The translations under genes and the position numbers were made by a program. From assembly GCA_030378005.1 (NCBI GenBank), contig JAUCGF010000077.1, positions 1 through 64,000 on the forward strand: a stretch of DNA of 64,000 nt. The letters run 5' to 3'. Of this stretch, positions 7,896 to 17,097 are shown piece after piece. This stretch comes from Desulfococcaceae bacterium HSG9 (GTDB lineage: Bacteria; Desulfobacterota; Desulfobacteria; Desulfobacterales; JAUCGF01). Below the pieces are notes generated by a model. It did not search any database. It worked only from the letters and a program-made list of their open reading frames with translations, and was not told where the DNA came from. Within the stretch, counting starts at the first letter, position 1, and each line of letters opens with the position of its first letter.

Positions 7896-9359
7896 ATGCG
7901 GATTGAACTGCAAGATATTCACAAATATTATGGGCCGGTGCGTGCCAATAACGGCATAAGCCTCACTGTTGCGCCAGGTGAAATTCACGGAATTCTGGGC
8001 GAAAACGGTGCCGGTAAAAGCACGTTGATGAAAATTCTGACAGGCTTTATCCATGCGACTCAGGGAAGCATTCTGATTAACGCTTCCCCTGTGAAATTTC
8101 AAAATCCGGCCCAGTCGTCCCAACTGGGAATCGGTATGCTTTACCAGGACCCGCTTGATTTTCCTTTGATGACCGTGCTTGATAATTTCATGCTGGGCCT
8201 GACCGACGGCCTCTCGGTTGAGACGGATCAATTTCGTGATAAATTAAAAGAGTTGGCCACATCATTCGGCTTTCAGATTAATCCTGATATCCCGGTTCAA
8301 CGTCTGACGATTGGTGAACGACAGCAACTGGAAATAGTACGATTACTTGTACTGGGAATTGAAGTGTTGGTGTTAGATGAACCCACCACAGGAATATCTG
8401 AAGTTCAGAAACGGCTTTTATTTCAGGCACTTAAAAAACTGGCCGCAGATGGCAAAAGCGTTATTTTGGTGTCACATAAACTTGAGGATGTCGAAACTTT
8501 ATGCGACCGGGTGACTGTGTTGCGTTATGGTGCGGTAACCGGCGCAATGGAAAGCCCTTTTGACACTGAGGAACTTCTGAAAATGATGTTCGGCGCACCA
8601 CCGGCGCAACCTTTGCGCAAAGCGGCGCAATTGGGAGCATCCGTTCTGGAAATGAAACAGGTTTATGCCTCTGGCGGGCGCGCCGGATTAGAAGATTGCA
8701 ACCTCACTTTCCGCGAAGGTGAGATGATCGGACTGGCCGGTTTGGAAGGCAGCGGCCAGGGCGTCTTTCTAAGAGTGGCATCAGGTGTGCAAAAGCCTTC
8801 TTTGGGTGAAATCACACTTAGGGGCAGCCGAATTAAAGGTGGCGACTATTCAGCTTTCAAGTATGCAGGAACCGCTTTTTTACCAGCCTCGCGCCTGGAA
8901 GAGGGACTCATTCCCGGATTGACCATGACCGAACATTACGCCCTTCAAAACAAGAATTCCAAATTTCTGATTCCATGGACGCAAGCCTATCAACAAGCAA
9001 AAGAACGTATCAAATTATTTCGTATCAAAGGAAAACCGCAAACTTTTGCTCATGCATTATCCGGAGGAAATCAGCAACGTCTTTTGCTGTCATTTCTGCC
9101 GGATAAGCCCAAACTTCTATTGCTTGAGAATCCTACCCGCGGATTGGACTTGGAATCCGCCCATTGGGTGTGGCAGCGTCTCTGCAACTATGCCGACCAA
9201 AAGGTTTGCATCGTGTTTGCATCTTCCGAATTGGATGAAATCCTTATGGTTGCGGACCGTATCCTGGTTTTTTTTGATGGCCGTATTATCAAAGATGTAA
9301 AATCTGACGAAACTGACGCTGATGAACTGGGGCGGGCGATTGCCGGTAAATCTGACTGA
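7896..9359 (+). CDS. Sugar/nucleoside-type ABC ATPase, two domains
   Basis: The 487-residue protein has two ABC modules in tandem, as in RbsA and NupO/YufO. Module 1 (about 1-240) has Walker A GENGAGKST, a diverged signature LTIGERQQLEI, Walker B VLVLDEPT and the switch VSHK. Module 2 (about 250-487) has a degenerate Walker A (GLEGSGQGV, lacking the GKS lysine), signature LSGGNQQR and Walker B LLLLENPTRGLD. One active and one degenerate site is normal for this subfamily. It energises import with the BMP protein and the two permeases. Start ATG 7896 has a weak ribosome site, so translation may couple to the preceding Rpn gene. Confidence 0.88.
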   Translation: MRIELQDIHKYYGPVRANNGISLTVAPGEIHGILGENGAGKSTLMKILTGFIHATQGSILINASPVKFQNPAQSSQLGIGMLYQDPLDFPLMTVLDNFMLGLTDGLSVETDQFRDKLKELATSFGFQINPDIPVQRLTIGERQQLEIVRLLVLGIEVLVLDEPTTGISEVQKRLLFQALKKLAADGKSVILVSHKLEDVETLCDRVTVLRYGAVTGAMESPFDTEELLKMMFGAPPAQPLRKAAQLGASVLEMKQVYASGGRAGLEDCNLTFREGEMIGLAGLEGSGQGVFLRVASGVQKPSLGEITLRGSRIKGGDYSAFKYAGTAFLPASRLEEGLIPGLTMTEHYALQNKNSKFLIPWTQAYQQAKERIKLFRIKGKPQTFAHALSGGNQQRLLLSFLPDKPKLLLLENPTRGLDLESAHWVWQRLCNYADQKVCIVFASSELDEILMVADRILVFFDGRIIKDVKSDETDADELGRAIAGKSD

Positions 9360-9383
9360 CAGCGGCAAAATAAAAGAAACCGA

Positions 9384-10427
9384 ATGCAATTGAATAAATC
9401 ATTACAATCCGGCTTTACATTACTATTGAATGGGGTGTTGACCCTGATAGTGATGTTCTGCTTCACCACGCTGATTCTTCTGGTTGCCGGCGCTCCTCCT
9501 CTGGCCGCTTATTACCATATTTTCAAAGGCTCGTTAGGATCATGGATCACATTCGGCCATGTGATTAAAACCTGGATTCCGCTGACGCTTTGTTCCGCCG
9601 GTCTGATATACACATTCAGAATCGGCCTTTGGAATATCGGTGTGGAAGGCCAGATAATGATGGGAGCCGTTTTCTCAACCGCTCTACTGCGTTGGGGTGC
9701 GGATTGGAATCAGCCATTCGGGGTGATCGGCTTGGCATTTGCCGCAGGCATTGCCGGCGGCGCAATTTGGGCCATTATTGCAGGTTTCCTGAAAACAAAA
9801 GGAGGGGTGAACGAAATATTCGCCGGTTTAGGGCTTAATTTTGTGGCTCAGGGTTTTATTCTTTGGCTTATTTTCGGACCCTGGCGGCGTCCCGGTGTGG
9901 CCTCAATGAGCGGTACGGAACCATTTCCATACCAATTATGGCTAAGTACTTGGCCGGGGTTGCGTATCGCACCGGCCGGGTTGGCCTTGGCAATCGGGGC
10001 GGTTTTATTAACGGCGCTGATTTTAAAATACACCCGTGTCGGCTTGAATTTAAAAGCCATCGGCAATAATGCTCAAGCGGCACGTTTGTTCGGTCTGAAT
10101 CCGCAGCGTAATATGATTTTGGCCATGCTTTTGGCCGGCGGTTTGGCCGGCTTGGCCGGCAATATCCAGGTTACGGGAGTCTATCATCGGCTCTTGCCGG
10201 CGATTTCCAGCAACTATGGCTATTTGGCGCTGATGGTGGTGATGTTGTCCAATTATAATATCTGGGCGGCCCCTTTGGTGGCGCTGTTTTTTGCCTGCCT
10301 GAACGTCGGCAGCATCCAATTGCCCATGGTGCTTCGCTTAGATTCATCTTTGAGCGGGGTGATTCAAGGTTCGCTGGTTTTAGCCACGTTGGCGGTTCAA
10401 GCATGGCGTGTCAAACGAAACAAATGA
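9384..10427 (+). CDS. ABC transporter permease, BPD_transp_2 (NupP-like)
   Basis: The 347-residue polytopic membrane protein has about 8-10 helices. It contains family landmarks LWNIGVEGQIMMGAVF near residue 80, GGVNEIFAGLGLNFVAQG, and the coupling-helix region YTRVGLNLKAIGNNAQAARLFGLN near 215. It is the first of two related permeases that form the membrane channel for the BMP-type importer, and its gene starts 24 bases after the ATPase stop. Length is normal for the family. Confidence 0.88.
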   Translation: MQLNKSLQSGFTLLLNGVLTLIVMFCFTTLILLVAGAPPLAAYYHIFKGSLGSWITFGHVIKTWIPLTLCSAGLIYTFRIGLWNIGVEGQIMMGAVFSTALLRWGADWNQPFGVIGLAFAAGIAGGAIWAIIAGFLKTKGGVNEIFAGLGLNFVAQGFILWLIFGPWRRPGVASMSGTEPFPYQLWLSTWPGLRIAPAGLALAIGAVLLTALILKYTRVGLNLKAIGNNAQAARLFGLNPQRNMILAMLLAGGLAGLAGNIQVTGVYHRLLPAISSNYGYLALMVVMLSNYNIWAAPLVALFFACLNVGSIQLPMVLRLDSSLSGVIQGSLVLATLAVQAWRVKRNK

Positions 10428-10499
10428 TGTTGATTGTCAGTTCAATATTCAGTAACTTTAGTCACTTAAAACTTAACACTTAAAACTTTTTTCGACACT

Positions 10500-11483
10500 A
10501 TGATTTCCGACCTAAACCTGACAATCTTATTCGCATCTGTTATCGCAGGTGCCGCACCCGTGGTGTTAGCGGCCATTGGTGAAACGATCACCGAAAAAGC
10601 GGGCATTATCAACCTTTCTTTAGACGGAACGATATTGTTAAGCGCTATGACCGCATTTGCCGTGGCCTTTGAAACGGACAGCCTGATGTTAGGTTTTGGC
10701 GCGGCCGGAATTGTAGGCGCTTGCGTTGCCGGGATTGTGGCTCTGTTCAGCATTTACTTAGGCCAATCTCAAGTAGCCGTAGGATTTGTTTTAACTCTGA
10801 TGTGTCGTGATTTGGCCTATTTTTTAGGAAACCCTTACTCCCGTTTGCAAGGCCCTCAGGCATCTCCGCTGCCGCTGCCCTTTCTCAAAGAGATTCCCTT
10901 TTTCGGCTCAGTTTTTTGCAATCATAATCTGCCCGTGTATCTCAGCCTGGTGCTGATTTTCATCAGTTGGATGTATATTTATCGAACATCTTATGGCTTA
11001 AAACTCAGATCGGTCGGCGAAAATCCGGCCGCTTCTTATGTCAGAGGAATCAATCCCCGCAAAATTCAATTGGCTTATACACTGTGCGGCGGCTTTCTCG
11101 TGGGAATCAGCGGTGCTGTTTTTTCATTGGCGATCAAACCGGGCTGGGGGAGGCCTCAAGGCTGCGAAGGCGTCGGCTGGATTGCGTTGGCTCTGGTTAT
11201 CTTCGGTGGTTGGCACCCGGTCAGAGCGGCGGCCGGCGCGTATTTTTTTTCCTTTTTGCAGGTGATCGGAATATATGGCCAAAGCTGGCTGCCCAGTGTG
11301 CCGGCGCAGGTGTTTCAAGTCGCTCCTTTTCCGCTAATGATATTCACCCTTGCGCTGATGCACTTGGCTCAGAAAGAAACGGTGTTAAGCTGGACCGAGG
11401 AAAAAGCATGGATACGAACACTGATTCGTATGTTTTCCGGAACGGCTCCTCAATCATTGGGAAAACCGTATCAAACGGATTAA
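10500..11483 (+). CDS. ABC transporter permease, BPD_transp_2 (NupQ-like)
   Basis: The 327-residue second permease of the importer. It opens with GETITEKAGIINLSLDGTIL, the hallmark of NupQ/YufQ-type subunits, and carries RTSYGLKLRSVGENPAASYVRGIN as the coupling segment. Around eight transmembrane helices are evident. A 72-base spacer rich in acttaaaact repeats separates it from the first permease. Together the four genes (binding protein, ATPase, two permeases) form a complete importer; purine nucleoside or a related ring compound is the most likely cargo. Confidence 0.87.
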   Translation: MISDLNLTILFASVIAGAAPVVLAAIGETITEKAGIINLSLDGTILLSAMTAFAVAFETDSLMLGFGAAGIVGACVAGIVALFSIYLGQSQVAVGFVLTLMCRDLAYFLGNPYSRLQGPQASPLPLPFLKEIPFFGSVFCNHNLPVYLSLVLIFISWMYIYRTSYGLKLRSVGENPAASYVRGINPRKIQLAYTLCGGFLVGISGAVFSLAIKPGWGRPQGCEGVGWIALALVIFGGWHPVRAAAGAYFFSFLQVIGIYGQSWLPSVPAQVFQVAPFPLMIFTLALMHLAQKETVLSWTEEKAWIRTLIRMFSGTAPQSLGKPYQTD

Positions 11484-11513
11484 TCTGCTTTCACAGCTCT
11501 GTATCAGGTGAAA

Positions 11514-12731
11514 TCATGCAACTTCACTGAAAGATCGGACTTGATTGCGGCCCTGTTTTTTGGCCTGATACAATGCTATATCCGCATGTTTAACTAATTC
11601 CTCATAAGAAGCTAAAATCGCTCCCTCTGATGTTGCTACACCGAGACTTAAAGTTACAACCTGTTTGGGCGATGAACTTTCATGTGAAATTCCCAAGTTT
11701 TCTATGTTCAACCGTATTGTTTCCGCAATATGCATCGCGCCATAAATAGGTGTGTTTGGCAATAGAACAACGAATTCTTCGCCTCCGTACCGTGCACAAA
11801 AATCGCCAGGCCTTTTGAGAGATGTTTTTAGCGTTTGTGCGATTTCCTTTAAACACAGATCCCCATTGATGTGACCATAAGTATCATTATACGCTTTAAA
11901 ATTATCTACATCGCACATTATGATAGATAGGGGTTGTTGTTGTCTTTGGCTGCGTTTATACTCTTTTAATACGCTTTCTGAAAAATTTCGCCGATTTGGA
12001 ACTCCTGTCAAAGCATCAAATACAGCTTGTTTTTTTATTGTTTCATAGGCATAGCTTAATTTTTTTGCGGCAAAAACGATGCCTGATAAGCCGACAAGAC
12101 CTATTATAATATGCCCCGATAATAGAGAAAGAAGCGGTATTTCCATAATGAAAGGCAATGTCACTCTGATAGCTCCCCTTATGTCACCTTCATTATAACC
12201 CTGCCATGCGTGACATTTCAGACATGCTTTTTCAGTTTTCAAAGGAGCCATGTAAAAATAAGCCGTTTTTACTCCTTTTTTAATAAACATACCCTTTTCT
12301 TTTATACCTTTTTCAAACTCTTTCAAAAATTGCGTCTCTCTTGCAGTTGGTTTATTCAAAGGGCGAATAGGTTTAAGACTGGTAATGTTAAATTGCACAC
12401 CTTCTTGTTCCATGGCGATTTCAGAAATTTGTCTGGTCATAAAAGCGGGATTCACTTTGGTCAATGTCAATTTATCATTGATTTTAATATCTCTCATCGG
12501 CACGTCAAGGTATGGATTTGGCAGTGTTTTTTCAGTAACAGGGACATACATGCCTTTGTGACGAGCGTTCCAAAGACGTGTGATTACAATGTGATTAAAA
12601 AAACTTCTTGCTGATTGAAATGCAATTCTCTCTTGCTCCTTTCTTGCGTTTGTGTAATTCCACAAAAAGGATATGACGATTAATATTATCCATGTGAAAA
12701 TGATAAGTATTATAAGTTTTTTAATTTTCAT
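11514..12731 (-). CDS. Diguanylate cyclase with Tll0287-like heme-type sensor
   Basis: The 405-residue protein has a transmembrane helix at 5-24 and a periplasmic Tll0287-like (DUF3365) sensor of about 30-195 with a CLKCH heme c motif at 170-174. A second helix lies at about 203-222, and a GGDEF domain at 235-400 with intact GGEEF (316-320). An RxxD inhibitory site (307-310) lies five residues before GGEEF, so product feedback is expected. It should make cyclic-di-GMP from GTP in response to a redox or small-ligand signal outside the membrane. It is a monocistronic gene facing the importer operon tail-to-tail. Confidence 0.9.
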   Translation of the reverse strand: MKIKKLIILIIFTWIILIVISFLWNYTNARKEQERIAFQSARSFFNHIVITRLWNARHKGMYVPVTEKTLPNPYLDVPMRDIKINDKLTLTKVNPAFMTRQISEIAMEQEGVQFNITSLKPIRPLNKPTARETQFLKEFEKGIKEKGMFIKKGVKTAYFYMAPLKTEKACLKCHAWQGYNEGDIRGAIRVTLPFIMEIPLLSLLSGHIIIGLVGLSGIVFAAKKLSYAYETIKKQAVFDALTGVPNRRNFSESVLKEYKRSQRQQQPLSIIMCDVDNFKAYNDTYGHINGDLCLKEIAQTLKTSLKRPGDFCARYGGEEFVVLLPNTPIYGAMHIAETIRLNIENLGISHESSSPKQVVTLSLGVATSEGAILASYEELVKHADIALYQAKKQGRNQVRSFSEVA

Positions 12732-12839
12732 ACCTTTCCCCTAATCATTTTCTATAGGCTACACAAATGAAATAAGCGGTGTCGGGTTTGACTATTTTGG
12801 GCATGCCAAATTCTGACAAAGATGTTTTGCCGTTCCCGT

Positions 12840-12871
12840 CTCAATTATGAAAAATATTTTTCATAATTGAG
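12840..12871. repeat. Perfect 32-bp palindrome
   Basis: The two halves ctcaattatgaaaaat and atttttcataattgag are exact reverse complements with no loop. It lies 109 bases upstream of the diguanylate cyclase start and overlaps the 3' end of a decayed reading frame on the minus strand. It could be a dimeric regulator site or a hairpin former. No copy is seen elsewhere in the window. Confidence 0.85.
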
Positions 12872-13045
12872 CAGTTTAAAGATTGTAAAGCCGCCTTTGC
12901 CAGCTTTACCTTCCTGTTTTTGAGAATATTTGGCACGACAACAAACTTTTGTCAGAAGATAATTTACTTTGGGTTCTTTGTTGTAATCAATTTTAGCGGA
13001 AAGAATCACTTCGTTTTCAGGAGAATTATATTCACGACCTTTATA
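12845..13045 (-). pseudogene. C-terminal remnant of unknown protein
   Basis: A minus-strand frame with no start encodes 66 residues with protein-like composition (REYNSPENEVILSAKIDYN, VNYLLTKVCCRAKY, GGFTIFKLLNYEKYFS) and ends inside the 32-bp palindrome. It is cut at its 5' side by an in-frame stop at 13046-13048. I do not recognise the parent family. The rest of the 12732-13380 gap, especially 13049-13380, shows no further coding character; the htrA promoter is presumably there. Confidence 0.35.
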
Positions 13046-13380
13046 TCATTATAGATGCATGATAGCCAGCTTTTTTATTGTACTGAAAAATATCCAATGT
13101 ATCTTATGATATCATTAAGCATCGTTTTTACAGCTAGGTGTATCAGTGTTCCGGCTTATGTTGGTTAGCCCATTTCTGTTGCAGTTGAATCAGGGATGGA
13201 ATGACCAGTGCAAGATTAATGACTATTTTCACACTTTACACTTTAAAGTTTGCAAGGTAAATAAGTTGATTTCACCAATAATATGATTATTTTTACAATT
13301 TTAAAGGCTGGTTTGTATGAAATAAAAAGGGATAAAAAACTTCAACGGTTTACTATCTGAAACCGTATTATCCCATAACT

Positions 13381-14877
13381 ATGAAAAGAAAGGAAAAATT
13401 TATGAGTTTTCGTAACCCGTTTAAATTCAACCCGATCTCCAAAACACGCTTTATCATTTATACTGTGATGGTATTGTCAGTCACAGGATTGCTTGGTTAT
13501 CCTGCGTCTGACTACCAGACAGCTTGGGCTTCGCCTCGTATGATTCCTGAAAATTTCAGTACGTTAGTAACAAAATCATCACCTGCTGTGGTCAATATCC
13601 GCACCGAAAAAGATAGTAAAACGGATTCACGTGTATTTCGGTTTTTTCATCAAAATCCTTTTGGAGATGATGATCCTTTTCGTGAATTCCATGAAAAATT
13701 TTTTGGCGGACGACCTAACCGCGATTTTAAGCAACGCAGTCTGGGTTCCGGATTTATCATTGATAAAGAAGGGTATATTGTTACGAACAATCATGTGGTG
13801 GAAGATGCCGATAAAATTAAAGTTATTCTTACCAATTCCAAAGAATATGACGCCAAAATCATTGGGCGCGACCCCAACACAGACCTTGCATTAATCAAAA
13901 TTAAAGCGGAAACAGCACTACCGGCAGTTGAATTGGGTGACTCAGATAAATTACAGATTGGAGAATGGGTCATTGCTATCGGAAGCCCCTTTGGTTTGGA
14001 ACACACCGTTACCGCAGGTATCATCAGCGCTAAAGGACGTGTTATCGGATCCGGGCCTTATGATGATTTTCTGCAAACCGATGCGTCTATCAATCCGGGT
14101 AACAGTGGCGGACCGTTAATTGACATGAATGCTAAGGTCGTCGGCATCAACACCGCCATTATCGCCGGCGGAGGAGGAGGCATCGGATTCGCCATTCCAA
14201 TTAATTTGGCGAAGGGCATTATTGAGCAGTTGCGCACCAAAGGGGAAGTGTCACGGGGATGGCTCGGTGTCGCTATTCAGGATGTCAGTAAAGAGATGAG
14301 CGAATATTACGGCCTTAAAGACCGCAAAGGTGCTTTAGTCGCTGAAATTTTTGAGGATAATCCGGCCGCCAAAGCTGGAATTTTACCACATGACCTTATT
14401 ATGGAAGTGGATGGCAAAAAAATCGAATCCAGCCGTGATTTGACGCGTGTCATTGCTGAAAGTGGTGTAGGCAATTCGGTCGAAATCAAGGTGTTCCGCA
14501 ATGGTGAACAGAAAACATTCAAAGTCGAATTGGCTCAACGCAAAAAAGCGAAAAATGCCCCTGAAAATGAAAAAGCGGATCACAAAGATTATGAAGGCGA
14601 ACTTGGAATGCAAGTAACCAAAATTACACCTAAAATTGCCCGGCGTTTCAAGATGCAAGAAACCACAGGTGTTGTTGTCACACATGTTGAGCCTAACAGC
14701 AAAGCCGACAATGCGGAAATTATGCGAGGCGATCTGATCAGAGAGATCAATCATCGAGCTATCAATGCCGTCAGTGATTTTGTGGAAGTGTTGCGCGGTG
14801 TTAAAAAAGGTGAAGAAGTGTTTTTAGTTATTTCACGATTAAATAAAGGTACGGTCGTGATCAAACTGATTAAGTAA
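13381..14877 (+). CDS. degP: HtrA/DegP-family periplasmic serine protease
   Basis: The 498-residue Do-family protease has an N-terminal membrane or signal segment (about 22-50). The trypsin-like domain carries the triad His138 (TNNHVV), Asp168 (NTDLALIK) and Ser242 (NPGNSGGPL). Two PDZ domains follow, at about 275-370 (GWLGVAIQDV) and 405-495 (LGMQVTKITP). It degrades or refolds misfolded envelope proteins. Two in-frame ATGs exist (13381 and 13402). The second is preceded by AAAGGAAAAA and would remove seven basic residues. Monocistronic, with a 503-base spacer upstream counted from 12878. Confidence 0.93.
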   Translation: MKRKEKFMSFRNPFKFNPISKTRFIIYTVMVLSVTGLLGYPASDYQTAWASPRMIPENFSTLVTKSSPAVVNIRTEKDSKTDSRVFRFFHQNPFGDDDPFREFHEKFFGGRPNRDFKQRSLGSGFIIDKEGYIVTNNHVVEDADKIKVILTNSKEYDAKIIGRDPNTDLALIKIKAETALPAVELGDSDKLQIGEWVIAIGSPFGLEHTVTAGIISAKGRVIGSGPYDDFLQTDASINPGNSGGPLIDMNAKVVGINTAIIAGGGGGIGFAIPINLAKGIIEQLRTKGEVSRGWLGVAIQDVSKEMSEYYGLKDRKGALVAEIFEDNPAAKAGILPHDLIMEVDGKKIESSRDLTRVIAESGVGNSVEIKVFRNGEQKTFKVELAQRKKAKNAPENEKADHKDYEGELGMQVTKITPKIARRFKMQETTGVVVTHVEPNSKADNAEIMRGDLIREINHRAINAVSDFVEVLRGVKKGEEVFLVISRLNKGTVVIKLIK

Positions 14878-14936
14878 TTACCATAGCATCCCAAGAAACT
14901 GTGAGCTTTTAACTTGTCAAGAACTATAGTTATCAA

Positions 14937-15845
14937 ATGGATATTTTATGTGTAGGACACGCCTGTTATGATTTAACCTTTGCGGTTGATCATCCTATTG
15001 GGACGGATGAAAAGGCTGTTGCCTCAGATTTGATCAGTTGCGGCGGCGGTCCAGCCGCCAATGCGGCTGTTACCGCATCTATGTTGGGTTCAAAAACCGC
15101 ATTGGCCGCTTACTTAGGCAATGACACTTTTGGTGAATCGCACTTTAACGAACTGGTTGAAGCCGGTGTTATCACCCGCTGGGTGATTCGAAGTTCCGCT
15201 CCGACTCCACTTTCGACGATATGGGCGCAACCCGATGGTCAGCGCGCATTGGTCAATTATAAAGGAACAACGCCTGAACCGCATCCGGATAACTTTGATT
15301 TTTCAAAAGACCGTCCTTCTGTGATATTATTTGACGGCCTTTTGCCGGAAGTATCTTTTAAACTGGCACAATGGGCGCGTGAAAAACATATCACGACGAT
15401 TTTGGATGCCGGTTCTGTGCATAAGGGCACAACAGGCTTAATCCATAAAATAGATTATCTGGTTGCTTCCGAAGAATTCGCGCACGATTACACATCGAGT
15501 TCGGATGCAGACAGGGCAGTGAGCAAGCTCAGTCGTCATACCCCCAATGTTGTCGTAACGCTTGGTGACCGAGGATTGATCTGGCAAAATGGACACGGCA
15601 GGGGGCGGATGCCTGCTTTTCAGATAAAGGCGATTGATACCACCGGTGCCGGAGATGCCTTTCACGGTGCCTTTGCCCGCGGGATTTCATTGAAAATGCC
15701 GTGGAACCGAATTTTACAATACGCCAGCGCAGTAGGCGCCCTCTGCTGTACCAAAATGGGCGCACGTAAAGGGATTCCCACCGCCTCTGAAACAGAGCGA
15801 TTTTTGAGAAGCTGCATAAGTGAAAACGGCGTGTTTTGTGACTGA
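14937..15845 (+). CDS. PfkB-family carbohydrate kinase
   Basis: The 302-residue ribokinase-superfamily kinase has the N-terminal GGGPAANAAVTASMLG block (PfkB signature 1, near residue 35). It also has the C-terminal DTTGAGDAFHGAFARG block, with the catalytic Asp and anion hole near residue 240. It phosphorylates a sugar or nucleoside with ATP, but the substrate is undefined by sequence. It starts 59 bases behind the protease gene and is convergent with the enoyl-CoA hydratase gene. Length and motifs are complete. Confidence 0.88.
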   Translation: MDILCVGHACYDLTFAVDHPIGTDEKAVASDLISCGGGPAANAAVTASMLGSKTALAAYLGNDTFGESHFNELVEAGVITRWVIRSSAPTPLSTIWAQPDGQRALVNYKGTTPEPHPDNFDFSKDRPSVILFDGLLPEVSFKLAQWAREKHITTILDAGSVHKGTTGLIHKIDYLVASEEFAHDYTSSSDADRAVSKLSRHTPNVVVTLGDRGLIWQNGHGRGRMPAFQIKAIDTTGAGDAFHGAFARGISLKMPWNRILQYASAVGALCCTKMGARKGIPTASETERFLRSCISENGVFCD

Positions 15846-15866
15846 TACGGTGTGTTTTCACAGAAG

Positions 15867-16643
15867 TTAACGATTTTCCCACCTCGGAACTTCTTTATTC
15901 AAAAAGGCTTTGATTCCGATCTGAGCATCTTTGGCCAGACTGTTAAAAGCCATCGTATTTTTAGCATAGTGCATTGCATTTTCATCCGTTTGATCAATTT
16001 GGGAATAAAACGCCTGTTTGCCGATGCTTAAAACATAACGGCTGGCTTCGGCAATCTTTAGTGCGATGCTTTCGGTTTCTTGCGCTAATTTATCAAGGGG
16101 CGTTACGCGGTTAATCAAACCCAGCACTTTGGCTTCTTCAGCCGATACATAACGTCCGGTCAACAACATTTCCATCGCCGCTTTACGACCGATAGCGCGA
16201 GTCAGCGCCACCATCGGGGTCGTACAAAAAAGGCCGATTTTCACACCCGGAGTCGCAAACCGGGCATTCTCGGCAGCCACAGCTAAATCACACCATGCAA
16301 CCAACTGGCATCCTGCGGCTGTGGCAATTCCTTGCACCTGGGCAATGACAGGCTGCGGTGTTTCATGAATTTTACGCATTAGCCGTGAGCATTGATCGAA
16401 GATAAATTTATATTCCCCGGCATCTTTATCCACCATTTCATCCAGAAAATGTCCGGCACAAAAGTGTTTGCCGGCCGCTCGGATTATAATCACTTTCACG
16501 GTTTGATCTACAGCGACGACAGTTAGCACATCAATCATTTCTGCAATCATTTTTTCAGATAAAGCATTAATTTTTTTAGGATTATTCAACTTTATAAGTG
16601 CGATAGGCGGTCTGACTGTTAAAAGAATTTCATCATAAATCAT
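15867..16643 (-). CDS. Enoyl-CoA hydratase/isomerase family protein
   Basis: The 258-residue crotonase-fold protein shows AGKHFCAGHFLDEM (first oxyanion-hole segment, near residue 60), IAQVQGIATAAGCQLVAWCDLAVA (second segment) and ATPGVKIGLFCTTP. The usual catalytic Glu of hydratases (GxxE near 110) is not obvious, so hydratase versus another crotonase activity is open. The start is ATG at 16643, because AAGGAG lies nine bases upstream of it. A TTG nine codons further up lacks such a site. Monocistronic on the minus strand. Confidence 0.88.
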   Translation of the reverse strand: MIYDEILLTVRPPIALIKLNNPKKINALSEKMIAEMIDVLTVVAVDQTVKVIIIRAAGKHFCAGHFLDEMVDKDAGEYKFIFDQCSRLMRKIHETPQPVIAQVQGIATAAGCQLVAWCDLAVAAENARFATPGVKIGLFCTTPMVALTRAIGRKAAMEMLLTGRYVSAEEAKVLGLINRVTPLDKLAQETESIALKIAEASRYVLSIGKQAFYSQIDQTDENAMHYAKNTMAFNSLAKDAQIGIKAFLNKEVPRWENR

Positions 16644-16903
16644 TGATACTTTCTCCTTATTACCGGGCAATATTAGACAAACATTGTTACAATAGCCTTT
16701 TTTAATCAGGTTTCAGTATTTAGTGGAAACATCTTGATACCTGAAATTATAATATTCAAAATTACAACTTAGAGATTTCCCAAAAAATAATCTACGCATT
16801 TTTTAAAATATAATGTTCATCCTGAAAAGATGAATGTATCAGAACCTTAACAGCTTGAAAAGCAAAAACATAAACAAAGGGGAAAGGAGGTGATAAAGGC
16901 ATA

Positions 16904-17002
16904 ATGTATGGAAGACATAAAATTGAAGTTCATACATTAAAAGGTTTGCCGATTTTGGAGCGCTTTGGCAAACTGAAGTTTGTACTCCTGCGCGTCAGCT
17001 AA
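16904..17002 (+). CDS. Possible 32-residue small protein
   Basis: A 32-codon frame (MYGRHKIEVHTLKGLPILER...) is preceded at 16883-16894 by aaaggaggtgat, a 12-base match to the anti-Shine-Dalgarno end of 16S rRNA. Its distance from the ATG is somewhat long. The second half overlaps a small inverted repeat (caaactgaagtttg). It could be a real short basic peptide or a repeat-borne chance frame. The gap 16644-17097 holds nothing else recognisable. Confidence 0.25.
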   Translation: MYGRHKIEVHTLKGLPILERFGKLKFVLLRVS

Positions 17003-17097
17003 ATGTTAACATAACAAGTGATTACCAGTCTAAAATATCTTTCCAGGGGCTGTCATAATTCATTCCTTTCAGGCTATTTGTAAGGATACTGATATTA

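Noticed and set aside
10967-11530. 187-codon plus-strand frame inside the second permease gene
   Set aside because: Overlaps the permease in another frame and has arginine-rich shadow composition.
12925-12945. ttggcacgacaacaaac as a sigma-54 promoter
   Set aside because: The -24 box fits but there is no ttgc at the required distance.
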